From: Paenibacillus cellulosilyticus
GTDB lineage: Bacteria > Bacillota > Bacilli > Paenibacillales > Paenibacillaceae
Length of the DNA: 64,000 nucleotides
Direction: 5' to 3'
Assembly (NCBI RefSeq): GCF_003182255.1
Contig: NZ_QGTQ01000037.1
Span: 1 to 64,000 of the forward strand
Part shown: one piece after another, positions 17,792 through 27,229 of the stretch
Layout: each line of letters begins with the position of its first letter
How positions within the stretch are numbered: the stretch's first letter is position 1
Position numbers and translations under genes: made by a program
The notes under the pieces: generated by a model
Seen by the model: the letters and a program-made list of their open reading frames with translations, nothing else
Databases searched by the model: none
Told to the model about the DNA's origin: nothing

Positions 17792-19495
17792 TCACTCTGC
17801 CGAATCCGCCTGCAAATACGGCACCGTCGGCGCGATAAAACGGTCCTGCACGGCGGCCGAATCGACCATTTGGAACTTCTCCTCCGATTGCGGGAAAACG
17901 ATAGCGAATACTTCTTCTACACGGTCAACCGGCGTAATATGTACCCCTTCGAGTCCATCAAAAATCGCCTGCCAGTTCTCACGCGGAATGATCACTCGCT
18001 GCGCACCCGCTTGGAAGGCCGCCTCAACCTTCGCCAATACGCCGCCTACTGGCTTCACATTACCGTGAATGCCGATCTCGCCGGTCATCGCCAGCTTGTT
18101 ATCTACAGGCTCGCCTTTAATGGCTGATGCGATGGCAGTCGCCATTGCAATGCCTGCCGACGGCCCATCAATCGGTGTACCACCAGGGAAATTGATATGC
18201 AGGTCATAATCATGCGGTCGCAAGCCATAGCGGCGAAGTACCGTCAGTACGTTCTCTACAGAGCCCTTCGCCATACTTTTACGACGAAGCGTACGTGAGC
18301 CGCCACCAAGCTCTTCCTCATCCACTACACCTGTAATCGTAAAGGTTCCCTTCCCTGTTCGAACAGGTATCGCGCTAACCTCGATCTCAAGCAGCGTGCC
18401 CATGTTTGGACCGTATACAGCAAGTCCGTTTACAAAGCCGACTTGCGGCTCCGCTGGAACTTTACGATCCGGTCTAGGTGGAATCTGACTGCTGTTCACA
18501 ACCCATTCAATATCAGCAGCGATAAGCTCGCTCCGTTTCTCAGACAACGCAAGCCCTGCAGCAAGCTGGATGACATTGACGGCTTCCCGTCCGTTCGTTG
18601 CATAACGCGTAACGACCTCGATTGCTTCAGGCGATGGCTCGAATCCGATTTTTTTCACCGCATTGGATGCAATCTGAGCAATTTCACCTGCAAGCAGCGG
18701 ACGGAAATATACTTCCATGCACCGGGAGCGAAGCGCTGCCGGCAGCTCCTGAGGAGAGCGTGTCGTTGCACCAACGAGACGGAAATCCGCTGGCAGACCA
18801 TTTTGGAACACGTCATGGACATACATCGGAATGTTAGCATCCTCGGAGTTGTAATACGCACTCTCCAAAAATACTTTGCGATCCTCGAGAACTTTTAATA
18901 ATTTATTCAGCTGGATGGGGTGCAATTCCCCAATTTCGTCAATAAACAATATCCCGCCATGCGCCTTCGTCACTGCACCCGGCTTCGGCTGCGGAATACC
19001 TGCGACACCCATGGCACCTGCACCTTGATAGATCGGGTCATGAACAGAGCCAATAAGCGGATCGGCAATGCCGCGCTCATCGAAACGAGCCGTCGTCGCA
19101 TCGATCTCCGTAAACTTCGCATCAGGCAAGAATGGCGATGTCGGATTTTTCTTCGCTTCCTCCAGAACAACACGAGCCGCTGCCGTCTTACCGACGCCAG
19201 GAGGGCCGTATATGATGACATGCTGCGGATTCGCGCTGCACAGCGCTGCCTTAAGCGCTTTGAGGCCATCGACCTGGCCGACGATATCCTGCATCGCCTG
19301 CGGCCTTGTTTTCTCCGCTAGCGGCTTCGTAAGCGAAATCGAGCGCAGCTTGCGGAGCTTGTCCAGCTCCTTGCGCGATTCACGATCAACCGCCGAGCGG
19401 CTCGTCTTCTGATTACGAAGCAAATTCCAAAAGTATAGACCGATAACGACAGCAAAAAACACCTGAATCATCATTAACACAAAACTTAAAGTCAT
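17792..19495 (-). CDS. lonB: Membrane-anchored ATP-dependent protease LonB
   Basis: This 567-residue Lon-type protease lacks the LON substrate domain and begins with a single hydrophobic segment (about residues 4-24) that would anchor it to the membrane. It has Walker [13 protein letters not shown], Walker B GGILFIDEIGEL, and a protease domain with Ser in PIDGPSAGIAMATAI and Lys in VGGVLAKVEAAF. LonB in B. subtilis is made in the forespore under sigma-F. The same lonB-lonA order is seen there. A MITE-like insertion lies in the upstream spacer. Confidence 0.93.
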   Translation of the reverse strand: MTLSFVLMMIQVFFAVVIGLYFWNLLRNQKTSRSAVDRESRKELDKLRKLRSISLTKPLAEKTRPQAMQDIVGQVDGLKALKAALCSANPQHVIIYGPPGVGKTAAARVVLEEAKKNPTSPFLPDAKFTEIDATTARFDERGIADPLIGSVHDPIYQGAGAMGVAGIPQPKPGAVTKAHGGILFIDEIGELHPIQLNKLLKVLEDRKVFLESAYYNSEDANIPMYVHDVFQNGLPADFRLVGATTRSPQELPAALRSRCMEVYFRPLLAGEIAQIASNAVKKIGFEPSPEAIEVVTRYATNGREAVNVIQLAAGLALSEKRSELIAADIEWVVNSSQIPPRPDRKVPAEPQVGFVNGLAVYGPNMGTLLEIEVSAIPVRTGKGTFTITGVVDEEELGGGSRTLRRKSMAKGSVENVLTVLRRYGLRPHDYDLHINFPGGTPIDGPSAGIAMATAIASAIKGEPVDNKLAMTGEIGIHGNVKPVGGVLAKVEAAFQAGAQRVIIPRENWQAIFDGLEGVHITPVDRVEEVFAIVFPQSEEKFQMVDSAAVQDRFIAPTVPYLQADSAE

Positions 19496-19617
19496 AACAA
19501 TCCCCTCCTGACATATGGATCTTTGAGCCTGACAGCAGGATCAAAGACTCTGCCTCCTAATTTGCTTTCATTTTCGATATTGCTTCCTGCAAGCAAATGG
19601 TTGGCGCAATGCCAATA

Positions 19618-19667
19618 CAAAAAACACCCGCAGGTCTAATACTTGTCAGTATTCCCTGCGGGTGTTT
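19618..19667 (-). terminator. Terminator after ispG
   Basis: The minus strand has an AAACACCCGCAGG/CCTGCGGGTGTTT stem of 13 bp followed by T-rich sequence. It lies beyond the MITE-like element downstream of ispG and ends that transcript before lonB. Confidence 0.8.
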
Positions 19668-19705
19668 GAATATACGGAGGAGACTGTTATTCGCGTTAAG
19701 AGGTA

Positions 19706-19872
19706 GTTCAAAAAGTCCGCTTTTGATCACGAAGCATCACAGGATGTGTATTCGGCATCGAATCTTGGATGAAGCTGAGACTTCCGGTTCTCACGTAGCA
19801 AACCACTACGCTCCGATCCTCATTCCCACCTTGATCCAACCTTCTCGGTGCTGAAAAGCAGACTTTTTGAAC
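19706..19872. mobile_element. MITE-like element, 167 bp with 19-bp terminal inverted repeats
   Basis: The left end GTTCAAAAAGTCCGCTTTT and the complement of the right end GTTCAAAAAGTCTGCTTTT match at 18 of 19 positions. The interior carries no open frame. A 47-base derivative with both ends and no middle is found at 23094-23140. No transposase is present, so this is a nonautonomous element or a mobile repeat. It sits between the ispG stop and that gene's terminator. Confidence 0.7.
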
Positions 19873-19886
19873 ATGAATTTCAAGTC

Positions 19887-20999
19887 CTATTTGACCGGCG
19901 CATGCAGCTTGCGGCCTGGAATTTCGCCAGTCGCTTCGAATACGCGAACGATTTCGTCGATTTCTTTCTTCAGCTCAGACAACAGCTCAGCTTCCGGAAC
20001 CTTTCGAATCATCTCACCATAACGGAACAGCATGCCCTCGCCACGAGCGCCTGCGATGCCGATATCGGCTTCACGCGCTTCGCCTGGTCCGTTAACGGCG
20101 CAGCCAAGTACGGATACTTTAATCGGCACTTTGATCTTCGAGATATACTCTTCGACCTCGTTCGCAATGGAGAACAGATCGATGTCGAGACGACCGCATG
20201 TAGGACAGGATATGAGTGTCGCAGCATTCGTGATCAGACCAAATGTCTTCAGCAGCTCACGTGCAACCTTCACTTCTTCTACTGGATCGGCGCTCAAGCT
20301 AATACGCACGGTGTTGCCGATGCCCATCGCGAGCAATGCACCGATACCTGCGGAACTCTTGATCGTACCTGTATGAAGCGTACCTGCTTCAGTAATGCCT
20401 AGATGGAGCGGATATTTAATTTTCTCCGCTGCCATCGAGTAAGCAGCAATCGCCATCGGTACGTCAGATGCTTTGAGCGATACGATAATATCGTGGAAAT
20501 CCAGCTCTTCGAGAATGCCGATATGGAACAGTGCGCTCTCAACCATCGCTTCTGGCGTTGGATAGCCGTACTTCTCGAGCAGATGGTTCTCAAGCGAACC
20601 TGCGTTAACGCCGATCCGAATCGGAATACCTTTCTCCTTACAAGCCTTAACGACAGCCTCAACCTTCTCGCGGCGACCGATATTCCCCGGATTGATACGT
20701 ACTTTATCAATACCATTCTCGATCGAAAGCAAGGCAAGGCGATAATCGAAGTGAATATCCGCGACGAGCGGAATATGAATCCGCTTCTTGATTTCCTTGA
20801 TCGCTTCAGCGGCTTCTTTGTTGTTGACGGTGACACGTACGATTTGGCAGCCTGCTTCTTCAAGGCGCAGAATCTCTGCAACCGTTGCTTCCACGTCTGC
20901 TGTCTTCGTCGTACACATGCTCTGAATGATGACTTCGTCGCTGCCGCCAATGGTTAGTGGACCAACCTTAACAGGCACCGTATCCTTGCGTAAGTACAT
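19887..20999 (-). CDS. ispG: 4-hydroxy-3-methylbut-2-enyl diphosphate synthase
   Basis: IspG (GcpE) carries out the penultimate step of the MEP isoprenoid pathway with a [4Fe-4S] cluster. The 370-residue protein begins with [12 protein letters not shown] and [18 protein letters not shown], and the three cluster cysteines lie in LISCPTCGR and [13 protein letters not shown] near the C terminus. The ATG at 20999 with GGGAG upstream gives the usual N terminus; an 11-residue longer frame exists. Together with the type 2 IPP isomerase at 49300 it shows that isoprenoids are made by the MEP route. Confidence 0.95.
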   Translation of the reverse strand: MYLRKDTVPVKVGPLTIGGSDEVIIQSMCTTKTADVEATVAEILRLEEAGCQIVRVTVNNKEAAEAIKEIKKRIHIPLVADIHFDYRLALLSIENGIDKVRINPGNIGRREKVEAVVKACKEKGIPIRIGVNAGSLENHLLEKYGYPTPEAMVESALFHIGILEELDFHDIIVSLKASDVPMAIAAYSMAAEKIKYPLHLGITEAGTLHTGTIKSSAGIGALLAMGIGNTVRISLSADPVEEVKVARELLKTFGLITNAATLISCPTCGRLDIDLFSIANEVEEYISKIKVPIKVSVLGCAVNGPGEAREADIGIAGARGEGMLFRYGEMIRKVPEAELLSELKKEIDEIVRVFEATGEIPGRKLHAPVK

Positions 21000-21028
21000 G
21001 AGCCCTTCTCTCCCATGAACGTCAAAGT

Positions 21029-21067
21029 CCACCCGTCAAACAGCCTAAAAAGCTGCATGACGGGTGG
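21029..21067 (-). terminator. Hairpin between clpX and ispG
   Basis: CCACCCGTCA and TGACGGGTGG form a perfect 10-bp stem around a 19-base loop. The T-run is poor, so termination may be inefficient or the hairpin may stabilise the clpX message. Confidence 0.5.
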
Positions 21068-21101
21068 AAACTCCGACGGTAATATATGGATCGCCTATCG
21101 T

Positions 21102-22358
21102 TTAGGCGCTCTCTTCTTTCTTTTTGCCCTTCTTCGGCGTCAATTCCGGCATAATTTTCTCGTTGACAACCTGCTCCGTAATGAGACAGCTGCTTACGTC
21201 GTCGCGGGATGGCACTTCGTACATAACCTCGAGCATGATGCCCTCGATAATTGCGCGAAGTCCGCGCGCGCCTGTGTTCCGCTTGATCGCTTCGCGCGCA
21301 ATGGCTTCCAATGCGCCCTTCTCGAACTCAAGTTTCACATTGTCCATCTCAAGCAGCTTCTGGTACTGCTTGACGAGCGCATTCTTCGGCTCGGACAAGA
21401 TACGTACGAGCGTTTCCTCATCGAGCGGCTCCAGAGAGGAGATAACCGGCAGACGACCAACAAACTCCGGAATGAGACCGAATTTGAGAAGGTCTTCTGG
21501 CAGTACCATCGACAAGTATTCGCCTGGCTTCAATTCTTTGCTGCTGTCGCCAGCTGCGTTGAAACCAATAACTTTCTTACCGATTCTGCGCTTAATCAAC
21601 TGCTCCAGACCGTCAAACGCACCACCGCAGATAAACAGGATGTTCGTCGTGTCGATCTGAATAAACTCTTGATGCGGATGCTTACGTCCACCTTGTGGTG
21701 GTACAGAAGCGACCGTACCTTCGAGAATTTTCAGGAGTGCTTGTTGAACGCCTTCTCCAGATACGTCGCGCGTAATGGAAGGATTCTCGGACTTACGAGC
21801 TACTTTATCAATCTCATCGATATAGATAATGCCGCGTTCAGCTTTCTCCACATCGTAGTCAGCAGCCTGGATCAGCTTGAGCAAAATATTCTCGACGTCT
21901 TCACCGACATAGCCGGCTTCCGTCAGCGAAGTTGCATCCGCAATCGCAAACGGTACGTTCAGAATCTTAGCCATCGTCTGTGCCAGCAGCGTCTTACCGG
22001 AACCCGTAGGACCTACGAGAAGAATGTTACTCTTCTGCAGTTCAACGTCTTCCAGCTTGTTCTGCGAGTTGATGCGCTTGTAGTGGTTGTATACAGCAAC
22101 GGCAAGCGATTTCTTCGCGCTTTCTTGACCGATAACATACGAGTCAAGAATTGCGCGAATGTCCTTCGGCTTCGGAATATCTTTCAGATCAAGCTCTTCC
22201 TCATGACCGAGCTCCTCTTCTACGATCTCCGTGCACAACTCGATGCATTCGTCGCATATATAAACGCCGGGACCGGCGACAAGCTTCCGAACCTGCTCCT
22301 GCGATTTGCCGCAGAACGAGCATTTCAACTGGCCTTTCTCGTCGTTGAATTTAAACAT
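21102..22358 (-). CDS. clpX: ATP-dependent Clp protease ATP-binding subunit ClpX
   Basis: ClpX unfolds tagged substrates and feeds them to ClpP. The 418-residue protein has the N-terminal zinc-binding domain (Cys 13, 16, 35 and 38), Walker [16 protein letters not shown], Walker [13 protein letters not shown], the [14 protein letters not shown] pore-region block, and the RKHPHQEF loop typical of ClpX. It begins 13 bases after the clpP stop, so the two subunits are co-transcribed. B. subtilis keeps clpP elsewhere, so this pairing is the more widespread arrangement. Confidence 0.97.
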   Translation of the reverse strand: MFKFNDEKGQLKCSFCGKSQEQVRKLVAGPGVYICDECIELCTEIVEEELGHEEELDLKDIPKPKDIRAILDSYVIGQESAKKSLAVAVYNHYKRINSQNKLEDVELQKSNILLVGPTGSGKTLLAQTMAKILNVPFAIADATSLTEAGYVGEDVENILLKLIQAADYDVEKAERGIIYIDEIDKVARKSENPSITRDVSGEGVQQALLKILEGTVASVPPQGGRKHPHQEFIQIDTTNILFICGGAFDGLEQLIKRRIGKKVIGFNAAGDSSKELKPGEYLSMVLPEDLLKFGLIPEFVGRLPVISSLEPLDEETLVRILSEPKNALVKQYQKLLEMDNVKLEFEKGALEAIAREAIKRNTGARGLRAIIEGIMLEVMYEVPSRDDVSSCLITEQVVNEKIMPELTPKKGKKKEESA

Positions 22359-22371
22359 AGAATCACCCTTT

Positions 22372-22953
22372 CTATAGTGACGTTACTACCTTGTCAATCA
22401 AACCGTATGCAACGGCTTCTTCGGCAGACAGGAAGTTGTCACGATCAGTATCACGCTCGATCTTCTCATATGGCTGACCTGTACGCTCTACATAAATCTG
22501 ATTCAGCTTCTGCTTCGTCTTAATGATCCAATCTGCGTGAATCTTAATGTCCGAAGCCTGGCCACGAACGCCGCCAAGCGGTTGGTGAATCATCACTTCG
22601 CTGTTCGGCAGTGCGAAACGTTTGCCCTTCGCGCCAGCTGTAAGCAGAAGCGAGCCCATACTTGCAGCCATACCAACGCAGATCGTCGAGACGTCTGGCT
22701 TGATGAACTGCATTGTATCAAATATACCCATACCAGCGGTGACTGAACCGCCCGGCGAGTTAATATACAGATGTATGTCTTTCTCAGGGTCGTCGGCCGC
22801 CAGGAATAGCAGCTGAGCGATTACAGAATTTGCAACATCATCATCTATTGCGCTGCCGAGAAAAATGATCCTGTCCTTTAACAGCCTTGAATAAATATCG
22901 TAAGAACGTTCTCCACGATTTGTCTGTTCGACTACGATCGGTACTAAATTCAT
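22372..22953 (-). CDS. clpP: ATP-dependent Clp protease proteolytic subunit
   Basis: This 193-residue serine peptidase has the catalytic Ser in [16 protein letters not shown], the His in VMIHQPLGG, and the Asp in the [11 protein letters not shown] region. The N-terminal [20 protein letters not shown] is typical ClpP1 without a long propeptide. It forms the tetradecameric chamber used by ClpX and other Clp ATPases. A sigma-A-like promoter lies upstream; no CtsR tandem heptamer is obvious. Confidence 0.97.
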   Translation of the reverse strand: MNLVPIVVEQTNRGERSYDIYSRLLKDRIIFLGSAIDDDVANSVIAQLLFLAADDPEKDIHLYINSPGGSVTAGMGIFDTMQFIKPDVSTICVGMAASMGSLLLTAGAKGKRFALPNSEVMIHQPLGGVRGQASDIKIHADWIIKTKQKLNQIYVERTGQPYEKIERDTDRDNFLSAEEAVAYGLIDKVVTSL

Positions 22954-22994
22954 GCGACCAACCTTCTTTCTTTAGGCGGAATGGTTACTTCCTT

Positions 22995-23023
22995 ATATTA
23001 TCACGTCGCTGCGCGGCTGTCAT
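22995..23023 (-). promoter_or_regulatory. Probable sigma-A promoter of clpP-clpX
   Basis: The minus strand has ATGACA (23023-23018) and TAATAT (23000-22995) with a 17-base spacer, about 40 bases before the clpP ATG. Confidence 0.55.
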
Positions 23024-23093
23024 TTTTGAAGTAACAGTCGATAATACAGTATACGACGTGGCACTGCCGATATGTACGGGGAATAGCCTTATA

Positions 23094-23140
23094 GAGGTAG
23101 TTCAGAAAGGCCTTCGCTTCTCGGTGCTGAAAACCAAATT
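23094..23140. repeat. Internally deleted copy of the MITE-like element
   Basis: GAGGTAGTTCAGAAAGGCC matches the left end of the element at 19706, and CTTCTCGGTGCTGAAAA matches its right end, with the roughly 120-base middle missing. The rest of the 335-base clpP-tig spacer shows only the tig terminator and the clpP promoter. Confidence 0.6.
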
Positions 23141-23224
23141 ATGCACTTCTATATGTATACGTTCAAGAGTCGCAATAAGTTGCTGTGATAGGTATGTAGT
23201 AACATTCTCGTATGTATTAAGTGG

Positions 23225-23255
23225 AAAAATAAGGCACGTTCGAGAACGTGCCTTA
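23225..23255 (-). terminator. Terminator after tig
   Basis: AAGGCACGTTC pairs with GAACGTGCCTT, and the minus strand continues ATTTTTCC. It lies 35 bases after the tig stop. Confidence 0.8.
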
Positions 23256-23289
23256 CTCTCATATGAAGCTAGGGCCGGCATGTAATGCC

Positions 23290-24588
23290 TTAGGCGTTAA
23301 CTGCTTCTTTGCTGTTTTCAAGAAGGAACTTAACCGTGTTGCGAACTGCGATATCATCCTTCAGGTTATCGAGGTTGCCGTTGCGTGTGAATATCTCACG
23401 CAGCTCTTCCGCTGGGCGGTTGTAAGCTGCAGCAAGCGTCTCGAGCTCTGCAGTTACTTCTTCATCCGTTACTTGGATGTTCTCTGCCTTCGCGATTGCT
23501 TCGAGAACAAGGTTGTTGCGAACGCGTTTCTCAGCGTCGCCCTTCATTTGCTCACGGAGCATCGATTCGTTCTGGCCGGAGAATTGGAAGTACAGCTCAA
23601 GGTTCATACCTTGCATACGCAGACGGTTTTCGAAGTCCTTCAGCATGTAGTCTGTTTCCGTACCGATCATTGCGGCAGGAATTTCAACTTCAGCTGCTTC
23701 AGCTGCTTTCTCAACAACTGCTGCTTCACGAGCGGAGTCAGCTTCTTTCGCTTTGCGCTCTTTCAGCTTGCCTTCGAGATCTTGCTTGAATTCTGCGAGC
23801 GTATCGAATTCGCTAACGTCTTTTGCGAACTCATCGTCAAGAGCTGGCAGGCTCTTACGTTTGATTTCATGCAGTTTTACTTTGAATACTGCAGCTTTGC
23901 CAGCCAGGTTGTCCGCATGGTAGCTCTCTGGGAACGTAACTTCTACGTCCTTGAAGTCGCCTGTGCCCATGCCGATCACTTGATCTTCAAAGCCTGGAAT
24001 GAACGTGCCGGAGCCGACTTCGAGCGAATAGCGCTCGCTCTTGCCACCTTCGAATGCAACGCCGTCAACATAACCGTCGAAGTCGATAACCGCGATGTCG
24101 CCGCTTGCAACCGTACCTTCGTCAACAACGTCCAGCTCAGCGTGACGCTGTTGCAGACGGTTCAGCTCTTCACCAATTTCCTCTTCGGAAACTGTTGCTT
24201 CTGCCGCTGGTACTTCGATGCCTTTGTACTCGCCAAGTTTCACTTCTGGCTTAACCGTTACTTTCGCAGAGAACTTGAACGATTCGCCTTTCGCGAATTG
24301 CTGTACATCGATGTCAGGACGGTCAACTGGAATGATGCCCGTCTCTTCGATCGCTTGTGGGTAAACTTCTTGCAGCAGGATATCTACTGCATCTTGGTAC
24401 AGCGATTCAACGCCGAAACGTTTCTCGAACATCGCGCGCGGCACTTTGCCTTTACGGAAGCCTGGAACGTTTACTTTCTGTACCACTTTCTTGAACGCTT
24501 TATCTAGCGCTTCATTAACTCGTTCCGCTTCAACCTCGACGTTAAGCGAAACCAGATTCGTGTCTATTTTTTCCCAAGTAGCTGTCAT
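23290..24588 (-). CDS. tig: Trigger factor, ribosome-associated chaperone
   Basis: Trigger factor binds the ribosome exit tunnel and folds nascent chains. The 432-residue protein has the N-terminal ribosome-binding domain with signature [17 protein letters not shown], a central FKBP-type PPIase domain (about residues 155-245, including [14 protein letters not shown] and [15 protein letters not shown]), and a helical C-terminal arm domain. The ATG at 24588 is ten bases from GGAGGGG; the ATG three codons earlier is too close to it. The tig-clpP-clpX order is conserved in many bacteria. Confidence 0.96.
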   Translation of the reverse strand: MTATWEKIDTNLVSLNVEVEAERVNEALDKAFKKVVQKVNVPGFRKGKVPRAMFEKRFGVESLYQDAVDILLQEVYPQAIEETGIIPVDRPDIDVQQFAKGESFKFSAKVTVKPEVKLGEYKGIEVPAAEATVSEEEIGEELNRLQQRHAELDVVDEGTVASGDIAVIDFDGYVDGVAFEGGKSERYSLEVGSGTFIPGFEDQVIGMGTGDFKDVEVTFPESYHADNLAGKAAVFKVKLHEIKRKSLPALDDEFAKDVSEFDTLAEFKQDLEGKLKERKAKEADSAREAAVVEKAAEAAEVEIPAAMIGTETDYMLKDFENRLRMQGMNLELYFQFSGQNESMLREQMKGDAEKRVRNNLVLEAIAKAENIQVTDEEVTAELETLAAAYNRPAEELREIFTRNGNLDNLKDDIAVRNTVKFLLENSKEAVNA

Positions 24589-24652
24589 GGCTTGCATTCC
24601 CCTCCAACATTACGCATTCAATGCGAAAATCTCACGTTTAATAAACCATTCT

Positions 24653-24681
24653 ATTATAATCAAAGTCCAGCTATTTATCAA
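24653..24681 (-). promoter_or_regulatory. Near-consensus sigma-A promoter of tig
   Basis: TTGATA and TATAAT are separated by exactly 17 bases on the minus strand. The -35 lies across the stop region of the upstream ysoA-like gene, so tig has its own strong promoter even though both genes point the same way. Confidence 0.8.
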
Positions 24682-25556
24682 GACTCATGACTGCCCCCAA
24701 ATGGGCCATACCCAATTACGTGCCGCAGTGCGCGGCAGGCCTGTTCATAACTGAACCGCATCGGCTCCGAAATGCCGTAGGCCTCTCGGGTCGCGTCATC
24801 ATCTGCTTTGCCATATACGGTGATCAGCAGCGTAAGATGCAGTGCAGCCGCCCAGCAGTCAATATTATAGGTGTCATTTTCCAGCATTCGACGGTATGAC
24901 GAAGTGCCGTATAAGTATTGAAGCAGATCTTTCCACAGCTCGCGTGCAAAATGAGGCAGTGTCGGATCGTCCGTATCCACTGAGGATTCTACCCGTTCAA
25001 GTGCCTGAATGACCGGATCAGGAAACTCCTCTAATGACAGCGGCGTACTCTCGATATCCAGCTCCACCCGCTCGTCCATCCGAGCGAGCGTAATCATCCC
25101 CGATGCCCCGTGACGCTTCAAACATTGCAGCGCCTTGAATTGTACGGCGGGGTGTACGGCCGTTGTCGACAACCACTCTATAATCGCCGGATCGACTTCC
25201 GGATGATTAAGATGTACCGCACGCTCCAGTGCAAGTATTTGCTGATCTGGCATCGGATGATGCTGAATGATGTGCAAAACCTGCTTGACATAGGACTCGT
25301 CCTGTTCACCAGACTTCAGGACACTTCGCCGTATGTCTTCTTCTTCGTCCTCTTCCTCTATGCCAGGCCCAGACTCTTGTTCTGGAAAAGCAACCTCAAG
25401 CCAAGACAAAAGATTGCCCCACTCTTCATAATGCCGCTCGTCCTCGCCTTTACAGTGAAGAAGAAAACGAATCAGTTTCTTTGCTTCGCTATATTGCTCT
25501 GCTTCCAGCATTCGTGTCAATTGAATCTGGTAGTGGTCGAGCATGCTTGGAAACAA
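24678..25556 (-). CDS. YsoA-like helical-repeat protein of unknown function
   Basis: The product (292 residues from the TTG at 25556) is mostly helical and resembles TPR/HEAT-repeat proteins. It has an acidic linker (EEEDEEEDIRR) near residue 75 and a cluster of Trp and Tyr in the C-terminal third. In B. subtilis the TPR protein gene ysoA is next to tig, so this is probably its counterpart. The TTG start has no ribosome site. Sixteen codons upstream in frame, an ATT at 25604 follows AAGGCGGTG at good spacing and adds ITNNNEHQEGNRDNVY, so the true start may be this unusual ATT. Function is unknown. Confidence 0.7.
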   Translation of the reverse strand: MFPSMLDHYQIQLTRMLEAEQYSEAKKLIRFLLHCKGEDERHYEEWGNLLSWLEVAFPEQESGPGIEEEDEEEDIRRSVLKSGEQDESYVKQVLHIIQHHPMPDQQILALERAVHLNHPEVDPAIIEWLSTTAVHPAVQFKALQCLKRHGASGMITLARMDERVELDIESTPLSLEEFPDPVIQALERVESSVDTDDPTLPHFARELWKDLLQYLYGTSSYRRMLENDTYNIDCWAAALHLTLLITVYGKADDDATREAYGISEPMRFSYEQACRALRHVIGYGPFGGSHES

Positions 25557-25855
25557 ATAAACGTTATCTCGATTGCCTTCTTGATGTTCATTGTTATTCG
25601 TAATGATAGCACCGCCTTGCGATGGGGAAAAACCGAGATGCTCAGATCGGTTCCGCCAAACTTTGGTTCATTATACCATGCCGTGCGGTGAAACACACGA
25701 AAGCTGTTTTCTTATCTTTTACTACTTCCGAAAGTGCACTATTGCAGTACTGTCCGTTTTTCAATTCCTTTAAACGATTTTGCAGAAAGTTTGCCATTCC
25801 AAATGTATGTGGAACGAGCAGTACACACTTTTTGCTAAAAAATCGAGAAAAGGGA

Positions 25856-25885
25856 TTGCGTATCCAAGTTATGCTATGCTATGAT
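25856..25885 (+). promoter_or_regulatory. Promoter of tRNA-Arg
   Basis: TTGCGT and TATGAT are 18 bases apart, and the -10 ends 11 bases before the tRNA 5' end. The rest of the spacer from 25605 shows no other clear feature. Confidence 0.65.
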
Positions 25886-25896
25886 AAAAGCCTCGT

Positions 25897-25970
<74 letters not shown>

Positions 25971-26005
25971 TATTTACATTTAACGTCCATATCACGAATA
26001 TATAG

Positions 26006-26052
26006 AAAATCCCCGAAGCCCTGTTAGAACAGGGTTTCGGGGATTTTTATTT
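26006..26052. terminator. Terminator after tRNA-Arg
   Basis: AAATCCCCGAA pairs with TTCGGGGATTT and CCCTGTT with the matching inner strand, followed on the plus strand by TTTTTATTT. It overlaps the stop of the minus-strand HTH gene and may serve both directions. Confidence 0.85.
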
Positions 26053-26331
26053 GCACTCCATCGAATAAAGAACGCGATTAAACACCGTACTATTCAAGTT
26101 AACTCTTACGCATGTCTTACAACTGCCATCACCAAATAACCCTACATGAATATGGTCAGCTGATACATTGTACATCCGACATAACTTGACAATGATCCCA
26201 CACGGTGCTTGTCGGCTATCTAATTCGTATCGAATAAGCTCTTCCCTAGGTATTCCAATCCCTAATGCCACCTCATTGATGGACAGATCTCGTTGGATAC
26301 GAATACACCGCAGGCATTTGTGCACAATCAT
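26047..26331 (-). CDS. Small XRE-like HTH protein with two Cys pairs
   Basis: This product of up to 94 residues has an XRE-type helix-turn-helix (IQRDLSINEVALGIGIPREE then LIRYELDSRQAPCGIIVKLC). It has a CLRC pair at the N terminus and a CKTC pair near residue 75, which could bind zinc. GAGGTG is seven bases before an internal GTG at 26325, so translation may start there. It lies at the left edge of the Agr-type locus, separated from it by a 245-base spacer with its own hairpins. A regulatory role is inferred only from the HTH. Confidence 0.6.
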   Translation of the reverse strand: MIVHKCLRCIRIQRDLSINEVALGIGIPREELIRYELDSRQAPCGIIVKLCRMYNVSADHIHVGLFGDGSCKTCVRVNLNSTVFNRVLYSMECK

Positions 26332-26535
26332 TCACCTCAATACATGACAGATTAGATAAGATCAGGTACTCCCAGGCAGAGCGAGATATGAACTCCCTCC
26401 TTTCATACTTGTAAGATCACCAGGAGGGATTTATTTCCCTCATACTCCCATTTAACTATTTTAGGATTTTATTGTAAATCGCATTTCAGTCCTTTGAATT
26501 TCTGTTGTCAGTCTCTTACTTTTCTGATAAAATGA

Positions 26536-26566
26536 ACAGCCCTTCGGCATCGATAACCGAAGGGCT
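26536..26566 (-). terminator. Terminator of the Agr-type operon
   Basis: AGCCCTTCGG and CCGAAGGGCT form a perfect 10-bp stem with a T-rich flank, directly after the LytTR gene. A second weaker hairpin (TCCCTCCT/AGGAGGGA, 26394-26430) lies between it and the next gene. Confidence 0.75.
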
Positions 26567-26576
26567 AATTGGTTTA

Positions 26577-26966
26577 TTAGATCAATTGTATAGGTACGGT
26601 CATAGGTGCGCTGTTGAAAAGCAGCTCCTGTTGAATGAGTTCGAATTTCTTTTGAGACATCGAACAACTAATCGTTTTCGGACCGATATCATGTGTGAAG
26701 TAAGCTCTGCGAAAAATAGTATCCAGACACACAATTTGATCCAAATTGACAGCATTGGCTCTGTCGCATACAACAAACCGATGTCCTTCGCCTGTACGAT
26801 TGAGGGTATGTACCCAGTGTTTGAGGGCACCTACAACATAATACTTCTCACCTGTAATCATGAAAACGATGACATAGTCCCCATCGCTTTCAAGGTGTGT
26901 AATGTTGCGAATCCTCTGGGAGATCAGACCCGAGGACCCTTCTTTGTCCTTGGTTACTGAGATCAT
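26577..26966 (-). CDS. Stand-alone LytTR-type DNA-binding protein
   Basis: This 129-residue protein reads as a single LytTR domain (RNITHLESDGDYVIVFMITG, then a Leu/His/Arg-rich middle and VVCDRANAVNLDQIVCLD). There is no receiver domain in front of it, unlike AgrA. LytTR domains bind paired direct repeats in promoters. It begins 23 bases after the AgrD-like gene and is probably the output of this locus. Similar single-domain LytTR regulators are held inactive by a membrane partner in streptococcal LytTR regulatory systems, and a membrane protein gene is present here. The match is moderate; the fold should be confirmed. Confidence 0.65.
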   Translation of the reverse strand: MISVTKDKEGSSGLISQRIRNITHLESDGDYVIVFMITGEKYYVVGALKHWVHTLNRTGEGHRFVVCDRANAVNLDQIVCLDTIFRRAYFTHDIGPKTISCSMSQKKFELIQQELLFNSAPMTVPIQLI

Positions 26967-26989
26967 GAGTCCCCCTGCCTTCCTTCCAT

Positions 26990-27229
26990 TTATTTCAGAA
27001 GTTCCTCAGGTGTTTCCGGTTGGTGGATATAGTAAGCACTGGCCGAAACCGTCGTAACCGCAGCTGCTGCCAGCGCAAGCAATGAGGCAACCGTATACAC
27101 AAACGTACGAGCATAGAAACGGCTGAACGCAGATGGCTCCGTCGTTGTCAGTTTCGTTTGCTGTTCATTCACAGCACGCATCTGACGATTACGACGTCTT
27201 GCACTTGCAACATGATTAACCTTCGACAT
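26990..27229 (-). CDS. agrD: AgrD-like cyclic lactone autoinducer precursor without cysteine
   Basis: The 79-residue precursor ends like AgrD peptides: a hydrophobic segment (TFVYTVASLLALAAAAV), the short core TTVSASAYYI, and an acidic tail HQPETPEELLK that matches the AgrB-recognised tail. There is no Cys anywhere, so a Ser would close the ring as a lactone, as in Staphylococcus intermedius. The basic N-terminal extension of ~40 residues makes it longer than the usual ~45-residue AgrD. ATG 27229 has AGGAGG eight bases upstream and lies inside the end of agrB, so the two are coupled. Confidence 0.75.
   Translation of the reverse strand: MSKVNHVASARRRNRQMRAVNEQQTKLTTTEPSAFSRFYARTFVYTVASLLALAAAAVTTVSASAYYIHQPETPEELLK

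Noticed and set aside
22995-23060. CtsR or HrcA operator at clpP
   Set aside because: No GGTCAAA tandem heptamers or CIRCE inverted repeat could be found in the spacer.
19848-24507. Long plus-strand frames opposite ispG, clpX and tig
   Set aside because: They are antisense shadows; the minus-strand frames have clear family motifs and ribosome sites.
26461-26667. 68-residue minus-strand frame overlapping the LytTR gene end
   Set aside because: It is a shadow of the LytTR gene and its terminator in another frame, with no ribosome site.
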